From Sphingomonas sp. (GTDB lineage Bacteria; Pseudomonadota; Alphaproteobacteria; Sphingomonadales; Sphingomonadaceae), in contig JAICXO010000004.1 of assembly GCA_025980335.1 (NCBI GenBank), positions 1 to 45,124 on the forward strand: a stretch of DNA of 45,124 nt, read 5' to 3'. The notes beneath the pieces are model-generated. The model did no database searches. It saw only the letters and a list, made by a program, of their open reading frames with translations, and had not been told where the DNA came from. Below are positions 17,568 to 27,621 of the stretch, piece by piece. Both the position numbers and the translations under genes were made by a program. Position 1 is the first letter of the stretch, and the number at the start of each line of letters is the position of its first letter.

Positions 17568-18947
17568 TCAGGCCAGCGCAAATCGCGATAGCCGCCGCGA
17601 CGGATCGGCCTCTTCTAACCGCAGGCGCACGGGCTCCCCGATCTCGAGCCCGTCGACCGGAATTCGCGTGATCACTGCGGGGTCGGCGATCTGCACCCGG
17701 GCGCCACGCTCGTCGATGTCCGTGACTACGCCGCTGAAAATCTCGCCGGCGCGTCCGGCGAGCGCAACGGCTTCGGCCAGCTCGAGCACGGCGGCATTGA
17801 CCTCCGATGCGAGCCGGTCGGCTCGGTTCATCACGTCCGGCAACCGCTCGAATGCATCGCTGACGGCGCCGGGTACAGCGAGACCATTCGCGACGGCCAG
17901 CGCGGCCGCGTCGACATACCGGTCCGCGAGTCGACGGAGCGGCGCCGTCGCGTGGACATAGGTCGCCCGCATCGCCGAATGCCACGGCTTCTGCCCGGAA
18001 ACGTATCGCTCGTAGCTGGCGTGAGCGCCGGAGCGGCGGATCGCCAGCATGAATGCCGCCTCCTTCGGGTCGTTCGGATCGAGCGCCCGCTCGCGAGCCT
18101 CGAGGCTCATGGCCTTCGGCCAGTCGACGCCGATTGCGCGCGCGCTGTGACGCAGCCGCCGGATCGCCCAGTCATCCGGTTCCGGCATGACCCGGAACAG
18201 CCCGGTCCCATGCGCATACAGCGCGTCGGCAATGGCGAGGTTGGCGGCCAGGGACAGGCCCGCATTGGCGATCTCGGCCGCGCTCATCGGGCGGAATTCG
18301 AGCGCGAGCGCACCGCCGTGCTCCACCACCTCCTGCTGCGGCGGATCGACTCGCGACGCGCCGCGCGCGATCTCGGCTTGCTCGATGCGGCGCGACAGTT
18401 CCGCAAATCCGTCGGGCAGGTCCTCGGCGCGGACGGTCGCGTAGCCGAGCTTCGCCCGGCTCCTGACGAGCGCGCGCTCGGCGCCGTCAAGGCTCGTCAG
18501 CCCATCCGGCCGGACGCGCACCGTGAAGAGGATCGCCGGCCGGTCGCCGTCAGGCAGCAAGCTCGCCGCGCCTTCGCTCAGCACTGCGGGATAGAGGCTG
18601 ACCTTCGCGTTAGGCAAATAGATGGTCTCGCCGCGGGTCCATGCTTCGGCGTCGACCGGCCCGCCCTCGGCGACGAACCAGCCGATGTCGGCGATTGCGT
18701 AGCGCAGGATGATATCGCTTCCGGACCGTTCGATGGCGAACGCCTGGTCTAGGTCGGTCGAGCTCGCCGGATCGAGCGTGACGAACGGAATGCCGGTGCG
18801 GTCGACGTGATCGAGCAGCGTGAGGCGCGCGGCGGCAGCGGCGGCGGCCTCGACCTCGGGCGGGAAGCCGCTCGGCAACTGGAACTGCTTGCGGATTGCC
18901 GCGAGCCCTTCGCCGAGCGCCCGCGCGCGATCGTAGATGGCCTTCAA
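17568..18947 (-). CDS. RNB-domain ribonuclease (RNase II/R-like)
   Basis: Protein of 459 residues with the RNase II catalytic domain (about 30-345) and a C-terminal S1-like barrel (from about 385, EIFSGVVTDIDERGARVQI). The acid cluster reads TLDPASSTDLDQAF: the aspartates matching E. coli D201, D207 and D209 are present, while the fourth is glutamine. The substrate-binding region YVSGQKPWHSAMRATYVHATAPLRR is conserved in two parts. N-terminal cold-shock domains of RNase II/R are missing, so it is a short form. The likely start is TTG at 18947, overlapping the methyltransferase stop (TTGA); it is third in a minus-strand operon. Confidence 0.85.
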   Translation of the reverse strand: MKAIYDRARALGEGLAAIRKQFQLPSGFPPEVEAAAAAAARLTLLDHVDRTGIPFVTLDPASSTDLDQAFAIERSGSDIILRYAIADIGWFVAEGGPVDAEAWTRGETIYLPNAKVSLYPAVLSEGAASLLPDGDRPAILFTVRVRPDGLTSLDGAERALVRSRAKLGYATVRAEDLPDGFAELSRRIEQAEIARGASRVDPPQQEVVEHGGALALEFRPMSAAEIANAGLSLAANLAIADALYAHGTGLFRVMPEPDDWAIRRLRHSARAIGVDWPKAMSLEARERALDPNDPKEAAFMLAIRRSGAHASYERYVSGQKPWHSAMRATYVHATAPLRRLADRYVDAAALAVANGLAVPGAVSDAFERLPDVMNRADRLASEVNAAVLELAEAVALAGRAGEIFSGVVTDIDERGARVQIADPAVITRIPVDGLEIGEPVRLRLEEADPSRRLSRFALA

Positions 18948-20191
18948 GACTTGACCATGGTCACTTGGGCAACATCGATCGCTCCGCCGCGGAAGCCGCC
19001 CTCGCAATACATGAAATAGTAGCGCCAGAGATCATGGAACGGCTTGCCGAACTCGCGCAGCGCACCGCTCGCGACCGCCTGATCGTAGCGCTCGCGCCAG
19101 CGCTTCAGCGTTTCCGCATAATCGAGCCCGAAGCCTTGACGACCGCTCCACGACAGCCCCCGGTCTCTCGCCAAGCCGTCGAAACGAGCCTCGTCGACCA
19201 GGCAGCCGCCGGGGAAGATGTAGGTCTGGATGAAGTCCGCATTGCGGGCATAGCGCTCGAACAGCTCGGAGCGGATGCTGATGAACTGCAGCGCGGCTCG
19301 GCCGCCGAGCCTGAGGTTGCGCGCGATGCTGTCGAGGTAAGCGCCCCACCAGCGCTGGCCGACCGCCTCGACCATCTCGACGGAAGCGACGGCGTCGAAT
19401 TGCTCGGCCGTGTCGCGATAGTCCTGAAGGCGGATCTCGATGCGGTCAGTCAGTCCGGCCTCTGCGATCTTGCGCTCCGCCCACGCCTTCTGCTCCGTCG
19501 AAAGCGTAAGCCCGACGACCGATGCCCCGCGCTTCGCCGCCTCGATCGCCAGAGTCCCCCAGCCGCAGCCGATCTCGAGCAGGCGCTGTCCGGGCTTGAG
19601 GTCTAAGCGATCGAGCAACGCATTGATTTTGCGGAGCTGCGCGTCCTCCAGACTGTCTTGCGGGGATGCAAAGACCGCGGCGCTGTAAGTCATCGTCGAA
19701 TCGAGCCACGCGGCGTAGAAGTCGTTGCCGAGGTCGTAATGCGCGGCGATGTTCTTGCGCGCCTTCCCCGGCGCGTTGTCCCGCAGGCGATGAGCGAGCG
19801 CGTTGATCCAGCGGAACGGACCCTTGGCGCGGGCGGTATCGCCGAGCGCGGCCGCATTGGCGGAAAACAGCGCGAACAGCTCGACCGGATCGGGACTCGA
19901 CCATTCGCCGAGTGCCCACGCCTTGTACCAGCCGACCGAACCCGAGGTCGCAAGCCGCACCAGCGCCATCCAGCTTTGGATGTGAACGACCGCACGCGGG
20001 CCCTTGGCGTGGAAGCCGAGCCGCCGCTTCTGGCCGGTCGGCAGAGTCGCCTCGATTCCGCCGAGCGCGAGGCGCCCGTCGAGGTCGTCGAGGAGCCGGT
20101 CGAGCGCGGGCGCGGCGAGGCGCGCAACAAGTCCGCCGCCGGTCGCGAAACCGCGATCGCCAAGCACCAAATGCTCGCCGCGTGTGCTCAT
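18944..20191 (-). CDS. Cyclopropane-fatty-acyl-phospholipid synthase family methyltransferase
   Basis: SAM-dependent enzyme of 415 residues of the Cfa family, which modifies unsaturated acyl chains of membrane phospholipids. Visible: the N-terminal lipid-binding part, AAHYDLGNDFYAAWLDSTMT with YSAAVF, the SAM-binding LEIGCGWGTLAIEAA (about 205), VEMVEAVG, and YIFPGGCL near 300. Its length is close to Cfa (382 in E. coli) with a modest N-terminal extension. It lies between a membrane hydrolase gene (21 bases upstream) and the RNB gene (4-base overlap), indicating one transcript. An unsaturated fatty-acid methylase other than cyclopropane-forming remains possible. Confidence 0.9.
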   Translation of the reverse strand: MSTRGEHLVLGDRGFATGGGLVARLAAPALDRLLDDLDGRLALGGIEATLPTGQKRRLGFHAKGPRAVVHIQSWMALVRLATSGSVGWYKAWALGEWSSPDPVELFALFSANAAALGDTARAKGPFRWINALAHRLRDNAPGKARKNIAAHYDLGNDFYAAWLDSTMTYSAAVFASPQDSLEDAQLRKINALLDRLDLKPGQRLLEIGCGWGTLAIEAAKRGASVVGLTLSTEQKAWAERKIAEAGLTDRIEIRLQDYRDTAEQFDAVASVEMVEAVGQRWWGAYLDSIARNLRLGGRAALQFISIRSELFERYARNADFIQTYIFPGGCLVDEARFDGLARDRGLSWSGRQGFGLDYAETLKRWRERYDQAVASGALREFGKPFHDLWRYYFMYCEGGFRGGAIDVAQVTMVKS

Positions 20192-20212
20192 GAGGGCGAG
20201 GTATGAACTGAT

Positions 20213-21142
20213 TCAATGGTTGTCGAGCGGGATGAGGAAGCTGCCGGCGCCACTTCGGCGAGTCCCGTCGTAGAAGCGCTGGTCGGTGAGATAGGCTCGG
20301 CCGTCCTGTTCGATCACCAGCGGCATGCGCGACCAGAACAGGAAGGCGCGAACGTGCCCGTCGCGCTTCGCCGCGGCGGCAAGCCTCGGATCGCCGAGGC
20401 GCAGCGGTACGATCCTCGGGTCGAGGCTCGCGTGGTTAAGGCCTTCGAGCAGGTCGTAATCGCCGCTGCCGCCGATCGCATCGCTCCGCCAGATCATCTT
20501 GCGTTTCCAGAACTCGAGCGGGACTTCGCCCGCGACGACCATCCGCGGCGGCGCGACGTGCTCGACCAGCGGTCGGGTCAGCGCGACGGCGCGTGCCGAG
20601 ATCGCGGCATTGAGCCCGATGTAGAGCAGCATGGCGGTGAACGCCCACGCCGCCGGGCGGCGCCAGTCCCTCCCGAGCCGCTCGGCGCGCCACGAGAATT
20701 CGAGGCCGAGGATCAGCATCGCCCAGATCCACGGATCGACGATGAACAAGGTGTCGGCGTAGAACCAGCGGTGCGAAAAGGGCTCGAGCAGGCGCGTGCC
20801 GTAGGTGTTCATGAGGTCGAGCAACGGATGGCTGAGCACGCCGAGGAAGCAGGCCAGGAGCAGCCCGGGAAGGTTCAGCGGACCTTCCTTGCCGGGTCGC
20901 AACTTTTCCCATGCCCAAATGATTGCGACTGCCAGCAATGGCATGGTGACGAGACCGCCGATGCCGTGGGTGAAGCCGCGGTGCGCGGCTAACGGATCGC
21001 AACCGACCCCGGCGGCGACGAAGCTGTCGATGTCCGGCAGGTTCGCGGCGATGATCAGCGCCGGCATGGCGCGCGGGCTGAGGCGCTTGAGCCCCATGCG
21101 CCCCATGACCGCGCCGACGAGCGAGTGAGTGAGATTGTCCAA
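20213..21142 (-). CDS. Membrane-bound metal-dependent hydrolase (YdjM-like)
   Basis: Integral membrane protein of 309 residues of the YdjM/DUF457 family. Candidate metal ligands are His5 in NLTHSLVG, the aspartates of AANLPDID near 35, and the histidines of HRGFTHGIGG near 55; four to five transmembrane helices follow (including LLLACFLGVLSHPLLDLMN, another His-Asp pair), then a soluble C-terminal domain. The start is TTG at 21142, preceded at seven bases by GGGGAGG that belongs to the end of the adjacent palindromic repeat. It is first in an operon with the Cfa-family and RNB genes. Confidence 0.87.
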   Translation of the reverse strand: MDNLTHSLVGAVMGRMGLKRLSPRAMPALIIAANLPDIDSFVAAGVGCDPLAAHRGFTHGIGGLVTMPLLAVAIIWAWEKLRPGKEGPLNLPGLLLACFLGVLSHPLLDLMNTYGTRLLEPFSHRWFYADTLFIVDPWIWAMLILGLEFSWRAERLGRDWRRPAAWAFTAMLLYIGLNAAISARAVALTRPLVEHVAPPRMVVAGEVPLEFWKRKMIWRSDAIGGSGDYDLLEGLNHASLDPRIVPLRLGDPRLAAAAKRDGHVRAFLFWSRMPLVIEQDGRAYLTDQRFYDGTRRSGAGSFLIPLDNH

Positions 21143-21148
21143 GTTTTA

Positions 21149-21269
21149 TCCTCCCCACGATTTCGTGGGGAGGGGGACCAGCGAAGCTGGTGGAGGGGTC
21201 TTCGGGCGTCCCAAGAGGGCCCCTCCACCGCCTTCGGCGGTCCCCCTCCCCTGCAAATGCAGGGGAGGA
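21149..21269. repeat. 121-bp multi-hairpin palindromic repeat (CCTCCCC family)
   Basis: Framed by TCCTCCCC and GGGGAGGA. It contains an 11-bp stem with TT loop (21150-21173), a CCAGC/GCTGG hairpin, an ACCGCC/GGCGGT hairpin and CCCCTGCA/TGCAGGGG (21248-21265), giving a cloverleaf-like fold. This is a dispersed intergenic element of the kind common in sphingomonads. It lies between the hydrolase start and the korB stop, both on the minus strand, and its left end carries the ribosome binding site of the hydrolase gene. Confidence 0.88.
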
Positions 21270-21279
21270 TGTTTCTCGC

Positions 21280-22289
<1,010 letters not shown>

Positions 22290-22293
<4 letters not shown>

Positions 22294-22373
22294 GAGTGGG
22301 GCCTCAACCAGATTACGAGCAGGACGATGACGACCAGCATGATTGCCAGCGGGAAGACGTTGAGCTGTTTCAA
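22290..22373 (-). CDS. 27-residue membrane peptide between korA and korB
   Basis: Starting from TTG at 22373, this frame reads MKQLNVFPLAIM then a hydrophobic run VVIVLLVIWL and ends RPHS; its TGA overlaps the korB ATG. It is a single predicted membrane helix. Its start lies at the edge of an inserted palindromic repeat, so the original start may have been altered or lost. No good ribosome binding site is seen. It could be a genuine small operon member or a coupling leader for korB. Confidence 0.4.
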
Positions 22374-22378
22374 TGCCG

Positions 22379-22485
22379 TTCCCCGGCGAAGGCCGGGGCC
22401 CAGGACGCTGCGCAGCAGCGTGTCCGGCTCTGTAGGAAGGAATTGAAGCGCATCGCGCTCCTGGACCCCGGCCTTCGCCGGGGAA
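22379..22485. repeat. Inverted repeat element (TTCCCCGGCGAAGGCCGGGG family) in the kor operon
   Basis: Two 25-bp arms (22379-22403 and 22461-22485) are complementary at 24 of 25 positions, and each arm is itself a small hairpin (CCCCGGC-GAA-GCCGGGG type). The 57 bases between are unremarkable. This matches a dispersed sphingomonad repeat. It sits inside the korA-korB gap and would fold in the operon transcript. Confidence 0.88.
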
Positions 22486-22530
22486 CAGTGCGCGCGAATG
22501 TTCGCGAATGTTCGCAGTGACGACGCAGCT

Positions 22531-24423
22531 TCACTGACGCCCTCCCGAAAGCCCCGCATCGATGGCGGCCTCGATCTCGGCGATTCGGAACGGGTGGCCG
22601 CTGACCTTTGTCAGCGACTGCGCATCGACCAAAAACTGATCGCGGAGCACGGTCTTCAATTGGCCCATGTTCATCTCGGGCACCAGGATATGTTTGAAGC
22701 CCTTCAATAGGACAGCCATATTCTTCGGCATCGGCCAGATGTGGCGGACGTGGACGTGCGCGACGTCCTGGCCCTTGGCGAGCGCGCGCCGGACGGCCTG
22801 GTGGATCGGACCGAAGGTCGAGCCCCAGCCGACGACGGCGAGCTCGGCGCCTTCGCGGCCGATGCAGACCTGCTGATCGAGGATCGAGTCGGCGATTCCG
22901 TGGACCTTGCCGACGCGGGTGTTGGTCATCTCCTGATGGACTTCGGGGCGGTAGTCGATGTTGCCGGTGCCCGGCGCCTTCTCGATCCCGCCGATGCGGT
23001 GCTCGAGTCCGCGCGTTCCGGGCCGGATCCATGGGCGCGCGAGGTCCGCGTTGCGCACGTAGGGCATCACCCCCTCGCCTTCCGCCGGCGGCGTGTCGAA
23101 GAACTCGACCGGGAACGGCTGATATTGGCTCATGTCGGGCACGCGCCACGGCTCCGCGGCGTTGGCGATATAGCCGTCGGTGAGCAGCATCACCGGAGTC
23201 ATATAGCGGGTTGCGATGCGGCACGCCTCGATCGCGCAGTCGAACGCATCCGATGGCGAGCGGGCGGCGATCACCGGCACCTGGGCATCGCCGTTGCGGC
23301 CGTACACCGCCTGATACAGGTCCGACTGCTCGGTCTTGGTCGGGAGACCGGTCGACGGGCCGCCGCGCTGCGAGTTGACGACCACCAGCGGCAGTTCGGT
23401 CATGACCGCGAGTCCGACCGCCTCCATCTTGAGCGCGACGCCCGGTCCCGAGGACGACGTGATGCCGAGCTGACCGGCGTAGCTTGCGCCAATTGCAGCG
23501 CAGACGGCGGCGATCTCGTCCTCCGCCTGGAAGGTCGTGATGCCGAATTCCTTGAGCCGCGCGAGATGGTGGAGAAGCGGGCTTGCGGGGGTGATCGGAT
23601 AGGAGCCGAAGAACATGTTCAGGCCGGCGAGCTGGCAACCGGCGACGAGGCCGAGCGCGAGCGATTCGGCGCCCGTGACGGTGCGGTAGAGCCCCGGCTC
23701 GGCCGGCGCCGGAGCAAGGTGATGCTGCTTGAACGGAGCGCCCATCTCGGCGGTTTCGCCATAGGCGTGGCCTGCGTTCAGCGCGGCGATGTTCGCTTCG
23801 GCGAGCTCGGGCGCCTTGGCGAACTTCTTCTTGAGCCACTCGACGATCGGCGCGCGGTCGCGGTCGAACATCCACAGCGCGAGGCCGAGCGTCCACATGT
23901 TCTTGCAGCGCAGCGCTTCCTTGTTGCCGAGCCCGAACGGCTTCACGGCTTCGAGCGTCAGCTGCGAGATATCGAAGTGGACGACCTGCCATCTGGCGAG
24001 GCTTCCGTCCTCCAGCGGGTTCTCGTCATAGCCTGCCTTGGCGAGATTGCGCGCCGTGAACTCGCCCTCGTCGGCGATGATTAGCCCGCCTTCGCGCACC
24101 TCCTTCGCGTTCACCTTCAACGCCGCCGGATTCATCGCGATCAGCACGTCCGGCTGGTCGCCCGCCGTGTCGATCGCGGACGAACCGAAATTAATCTGGA
24201 AGGCGGAGACTCCGAAGGTCGTGCCCTGCGGCGCGCGGATCTCGGCCGGGAAATCGGGGAAGGTCGCGAGGTCGTTGCCGGCGAGCGCGGTCGAGAGGGT
24301 GAACTGTCCGCCGGTGAGCTGCATCCCGTCGCCGCTGTCGCCGGCGAAGCGAACGACGACCGCTTCCTGCGGCGGACTGGCGGATGCTTCGGTTTCGGTG
24401 ACGCGGTGCGAGGCTGTGGCCAT
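22531..24423 (-). CDS. korA: 2-oxoacid:ferredoxin oxidoreductase, fused gamma-alpha subunit
   Basis: KorA of 630 residues in which the gamma domain (about 20-200, VVVRFAGDSGDGMQLTGGQF, later TFGVSAFQINFGSS) precedes the alpha domain (about 230-610, with SYPITPASPLLHHLARL and TSSSGPGVALKMEAVGLA). Together with KorB it forms the oxygen-tolerant heterotetrameric type known from actinobacteria and archaea and used in place of or beside 2-oxoglutarate dehydrogenase. First gene of the operon; the next member, korB, begins 0.24 kb downstream behind a repeat. No ferredoxin gene is adjacent. Confidence 0.93.
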   Translation of the reverse strand: MATASHRVTETEASASPPQEAVVVRFAGDSGDGMQLTGGQFTLSTALAGNDLATFPDFPAEIRAPQGTTFGVSAFQINFGSSAIDTAGDQPDVLIAMNPAALKVNAKEVREGGLIIADEGEFTARNLAKAGYDENPLEDGSLARWQVVHFDISQLTLEAVKPFGLGNKEALRCKNMWTLGLALWMFDRDRAPIVEWLKKKFAKAPELAEANIAALNAGHAYGETAEMGAPFKQHHLAPAPAEPGLYRTVTGAESLALGLVAGCQLAGLNMFFGSYPITPASPLLHHLARLKEFGITTFQAEDEIAAVCAAIGASYAGQLGITSSSGPGVALKMEAVGLAVMTELPLVVVNSQRGGPSTGLPTKTEQSDLYQAVYGRNGDAQVPVIAARSPSDAFDCAIEACRIATRYMTPVMLLTDGYIANAAEPWRVPDMSQYQPFPVEFFDTPPAEGEGVMPYVRNADLARPWIRPGTRGLEHRIGGIEKAPGTGNIDYRPEVHQEMTNTRVGKVHGIADSILDQQVCIGREGAELAVVGWGSTFGPIHQAVRRALAKGQDVAHVHVRHIWPMPKNMAVLLKGFKHILVPEMNMGQLKTVLRDQFLVDAQSLTKVSGHPFRIAEIEAAIDAGLSGGRQ

Positions 24424-24505
24424 GGAGAGCAGGATAGGACCTGCGATTGCCTTTCGCCACCTCTTCTATAGTTTCGGCGGCGTAGCCAACCGGTGGGAGC
24501 CGCCT

Positions 24506-25264
24506 GTGTTTGTGCGCCGGCTTACGACCAGCCTCAAAGAGCAGCATTGGGTGACGATCGGCATCGAGCTGATCATTGTCATCATCGGTGTGTTCGTCGG
24601 CAACTGGGTCAACGATTGGAACCAGGAGCGTGCAGCGGGCCGCGAAACCAACAACTTATTGGTGGAGCTACGCCCCGAGATGATTCAGCAACGGCAGTCG
24701 ATGGAGAGCATCCGCAAATATCTTCAGATTACCGGCCGTTATGCCGACGTCGCCTTCGCCGGCTGGCGACGCGATCCCAGAGTTAGTGATACGCAATTCG
24801 TCATTGCCGCCTACCAGGCGAGCCAGAGCTACGGCATAAGCGCTAATGGTCAAACCTGGGCCCAGATCTTCGGCGGCGACCAGTTGCGGCGGATAAAGGA
24901 TGCCGCGATCCGAAGGCCGCTGCAGCGGCTAATGACGTACGATTACAGCCTGCTGTCATACGACCGGCTGGATTCGAAATATCGCAACGACGTCCGGTTG
25001 ATCATTCCGAACGACATCCAGCAACAGATTCGCGCCGCGTGCGGCGACCACCTGATACTCGACGGCAGGGGACTCGGCCTGCCGCCAACCTGCACAATTG
25101 ACATCCCGGACGTCGGCGGAGCCGCCGACGGACTGCGCGCGCATCCCGAGCTGGTCGGCGAACTTGCGCAGCACGAGTCTCTCATTGCGACTCAGTTCAC
25201 CAATGTCGACCTTGTCGAATCGCAGATCGACGAACTCGAGCACGCAATCGCCCACCTGCGCTGA
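24506..25264 (+). CDS. Single-span membrane protein with helical C-terminal domain
   Basis: Protein of 252 residues. A short cytoplasmic N-terminus (FVRRLTTSLKEQHWVT) leads into one hydrophobic helix (IGIELIIVIIGVFVGNWV) and then NDWNQERAAG, a helix-boundary pattern seen in DUF6090-like bacterial proteins. The remaining 210 residues look helical with two cysteines (ACGDH, PTCTI). GTG at 24506 was chosen because GGGAG lies seven bases before it; the frame is open far upstream but only as the antisense of korA. It is divergent from korA. Function unknown; a protein with a similar N-terminus is encoded at 35376. Confidence 0.75.
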   Translation: MFVRRLTTSLKEQHWVTIGIELIIVIIGVFVGNWVNDWNQERAAGRETNNLLVELRPEMIQQRQSMESIRKYLQITGRYADVAFAGWRRDPRVSDTQFVIAAYQASQSYGISANGQTWAQIFGGDQLRRIKDAAIRRPLQRLMTYDYSLLSYDRLDSKYRNDVRLIIPNDIQQQIRAACGDHLILDGRGLGLPPTCTIDIPDVGGAADGLRAHPELVGELAQHESLIATQFTNVDLVESQIDELEHAIAHLR

Positions 25265-25296
25265 CGCGACACGTCGGATGCGCTAACGCGCAGCCC

Positions 25297-25767
25297 ATGA
25301 GTGAACCCAATCGCTACCGCCGCGGGGTCGGCGTGATGCTGCTGAACTCGGACGGGAAGGTCTGGGTCGGAGCGCGGATCGATAATCCCGACGACGCCTG
25401 GCAGATGCCGCAGGGCGGAATCGACGCGGACGAGGAGCCGTGGGCGACGGCGCTGCGCGAGCTGGAGGAGGAGACCGGGATCGCGCCGCACCTCGTCGAG
25501 CGAATCGCGGAGTGTCCCGAGCGGCTGCGCTACGAGCTGCCCGCGGAGTGGCGCTCGCGCCTGTGGGGCGGGAAATGGATCGGGCAGGAGCAGGATTGGT
25601 TCCTCGCCCGCTTTCTCGGCCGCGACAGCGACGTGAACATCGCCACGGCGCATCCGGAGTTCCGCGCGTGGAAATGGGTCGAGCCCGAGCGGCTCCCCGA
25701 CCTCATCGTTCCGTTCAAGCGCGATCTCTACCGCCGGCTGCTGGGAGATTTCGCCGAATATCTGTAA
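25297..25767 (+). CDS. rppH: RNA pyrophosphohydrolase (Nudix)
   Basis: Nudix hydrolase of 156 residues that removes pyrophosphate from the 5' triphosphate end of mRNA and so starts decay; also annotated as dinucleoside polyphosphate hydrolase. The Nudix box begins GGIDADEEPWATALRELEEE with TGI after it, matching G-x5-E-x7-REUxEExGU exactly, and RGVGVMLLNSDGKVWVGARI plus QMPQGG are typical of RppH. The length matches the family. It follows the membrane protein gene by 32 bases and may be co-transcribed with it. Confidence 0.94.
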   Translation: MSEPNRYRRGVGVMLLNSDGKVWVGARIDNPDDAWQMPQGGIDADEEPWATALRELEEETGIAPHLVERIAECPERLRYELPAEWRSRLWGGKWIGQEQDWFLARFLGRDSDVNIATAHPEFRAWKWVEPERLPDLIVPFKRDLYRRLLGDFAEYL

Positions 25768-25851
25768 TTCCGTAAGGGCGTTACCGCGACGCTCCGGCTT
25801 GCAGGTTAACGCGTCTGAGCGCAGACAGGCAGCGAGTTCGGGGGAGAGTGT

Positions 25852-27621
25852 TTGGCTCGGATATTCCTCAGTTACGCGCGCGACGACGCCGAGGCAGCAA
25901 AAGAGCTTGCGAGTTGCATCTCCGAAGCCGGGCACGACGTCTGGTGGGACAGGCACCTGCACGGCGGCTCCCGCTTCGCGAGCGAGATCGACAAGGCGCT
26001 GAAGGACGCAGAGGCGGTCGTCGTCCTGTGGTCGCCGACCTCGATCGATTCGGCGTGGGTGCAGGACGAGGCCGCCGAAGGGCGCGATTCCGGGCGGCTG
26101 GTGCCGGTTTCGCTCGGCTCGGCCAAGCCGCCGCTCGGCTTCCGCCAGTTCCAGACCGTCGACCTCGGCGCGTGGGACGGAAACGGCAGCCCCGAGGCGA
26201 TCGACGACCTGCTGGAGGCGATCGGTCGAACCTGCGGCACCGAGGCGCGGCCGAGCGCGGCGGCCGCGGAGAAGAAGAGTTCGGCCAAGCAGAAGCGCGC
26301 GTCGGTGTGCGTGCTTCCGTTCATCAACATGAGCGGCGAAGCCGAGCAGGAATATTTCAGCGACGGGATCAGCGAAGACATCATCACCGATTTGTCGAAG
26401 GTCTCGGCGCTGTCGGTCGTCGCCCGCAACACCGCCTTCACCTACAAGGGCCAGACTGTCCACGTGAAGGACGTCGCGGCCGAGCTCGGCGTCACCTATG
26501 TGCTCGAAGGGAGCGTCCGCAAAGCCGGCAACCGGGTGCGGATCACCGCTCAGCTGATCGACGGCGCGGAAGGCGACCACGTCTGGGCTGACCGCTACGA
26601 CCGCGACCTCACCGACATCTTCGAAATCCAGGACGAGATTTCGAAGGCAATCGTCGAGGCGCTGAAGATCAAGCTGTTGCCCGAAGAGAAGAAGGCGATC
26701 GAGCGCCGCGGGACCAGCAACGTCGAGGCTTACAACCTCTACCTGATGGCCCGGCAGCAATGGGTCAGCGGCAACTTCGGCGACCCGCGCCGCGACCAAA
26801 CGATCGTTCGGCTATGCGAGCAGGCGATCTTGCTGGACGAGCATTATGCCGAGGCGTGGGCGCTGATGGCTCTCGCCCAGGCCGAGCTTCGGTTCACCCA
26901 CGGCCGCGACGAGAACGCCTTGCCGGCAGCGGAGCGCGCGATCGACCTCAATCCGGCGCTTCCCGAGGCGCACTGCATCAAGGCGCGCTACCTCGAGGAG
27001 GAAGGCAAAGAGGAGGAAGCGGAGCGGCAGATTCGAAAGGCGCTGAAGCTCAACCCCGACTCATGGGAGGTCAATCGCGAAGCCGCGCGGATGCTGTTCC
27101 GGCACAATCACATCCCGGACGCGATTCCCTTCTTCGAGAAAGCCGTGTCGGTGATGGAGACCGATTGGCACAACTCGCTGCTCCTGGTGACCTGTTACAA
27201 AGCGACCGGCGACGACGCCCAAATGCGAAGGGCCGCGAAAGTAACCTTCGAGAGGTCGGAGCGGGCGCTTCAGAAGGACCCCGCGAACGGTCAGGCGCTC
27301 GCCTCCGGTGCGCAGTCGCTCTTGATAACGGGCGACGAGGCACGAGCATTCGACTGGATTCGGCGCGCGCTTCTCCTCGATCCCGACAATCTCGTCATGC
27401 GCTACAATCTTGCCTGCACGCTGGCCGAAACGGACAGCACCCGCGATCAGGGGCTCGACCTTCTCGAGCCCTTCTTCGAGCGCGTGAACAGCAATTCCCA
27501 CATGCGCCACATCGAGGTCGATCCGGACATGAATCCGGTGCGCGACGATCCTCGATTCAAGAAGATGTTCGGCGCTGCGCGGCAGCGGCTCGGAATGGAC
27601 GAAAGCGCGCCCGATGCCTGA
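25852..27621 (+). CDS. TIR domain protein with TolB-like domain and TPRs (first of tandem pair)
   Basis: Soluble protein of 589 residues. The TIR domain (1-125) begins MARIFLSYARDD; SAWVQDE puts the putative catalytic glutamate at residue 73. A linker with AAAAEKKSSAKQKR leads to a TolB-like domain (about 150-275, VCVLPFINMSGEAEQEYFSD, VLEGSVRKAGNRVRI, DRYDRDLTDIFEIQDEI), the domain usually found beside class III adenylate cyclases. TPR-like helices fill 290-580 (EAWALMALAQAELRF, DSWEVNREAARMLFRHNH). The start is TTG at 25852 after GGGGGAGAG; no ATG fits. It overlaps its paralogue by eight bases. NAD hydrolysis is inferred from the glutamate only. Confidence 0.87.
   Translation: MARIFLSYARDDAEAAKELASCISEAGHDVWWDRHLHGGSRFASEIDKALKDAEAVVVLWSPTSIDSAWVQDEAAEGRDSGRLVPVSLGSAKPPLGFRQFQTVDLGAWDGNGSPEAIDDLLEAIGRTCGTEARPSAAAAEKKSSAKQKRASVCVLPFINMSGEAEQEYFSDGISEDIITDLSKVSALSVVARNTAFTYKGQTVHVKDVAAELGVTYVLEGSVRKAGNRVRITAQLIDGAEGDHVWADRYDRDLTDIFEIQDEISKAIVEALKIKLLPEEKKAIERRGTSNVEAYNLYLMARQQWVSGNFGDPRRDQTIVRLCEQAILLDEHYAEAWALMALAQAELRFTHGRDENALPAAERAIDLNPALPEAHCIKARYLEEEGKEEEAERQIRKALKLNPDSWEVNREAARMLFRHNHIPDAIPFFEKAVSVMETDWHNSLLLVTCYKATGDDAQMRRAAKVTFERSERALQKDPANGQALASGAQSLLITGDEARAFDWIRRALLLDPDNLVMRYNLACTLAETDSTRDQGLDLLEPFFERVNSNSHMRHIEVDPDMNPVRDDPRFKKMFGAARQRLGMDESAPDA

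Noticed and set aside
24038-24505. Upstream extension of the membrane protein at 24506 (408-codon open frame)
   Set aside because: The extra part is the antisense of korA, which is strongly coding on the minus strand; the GTG at 24506 has a proper ribosome binding site.
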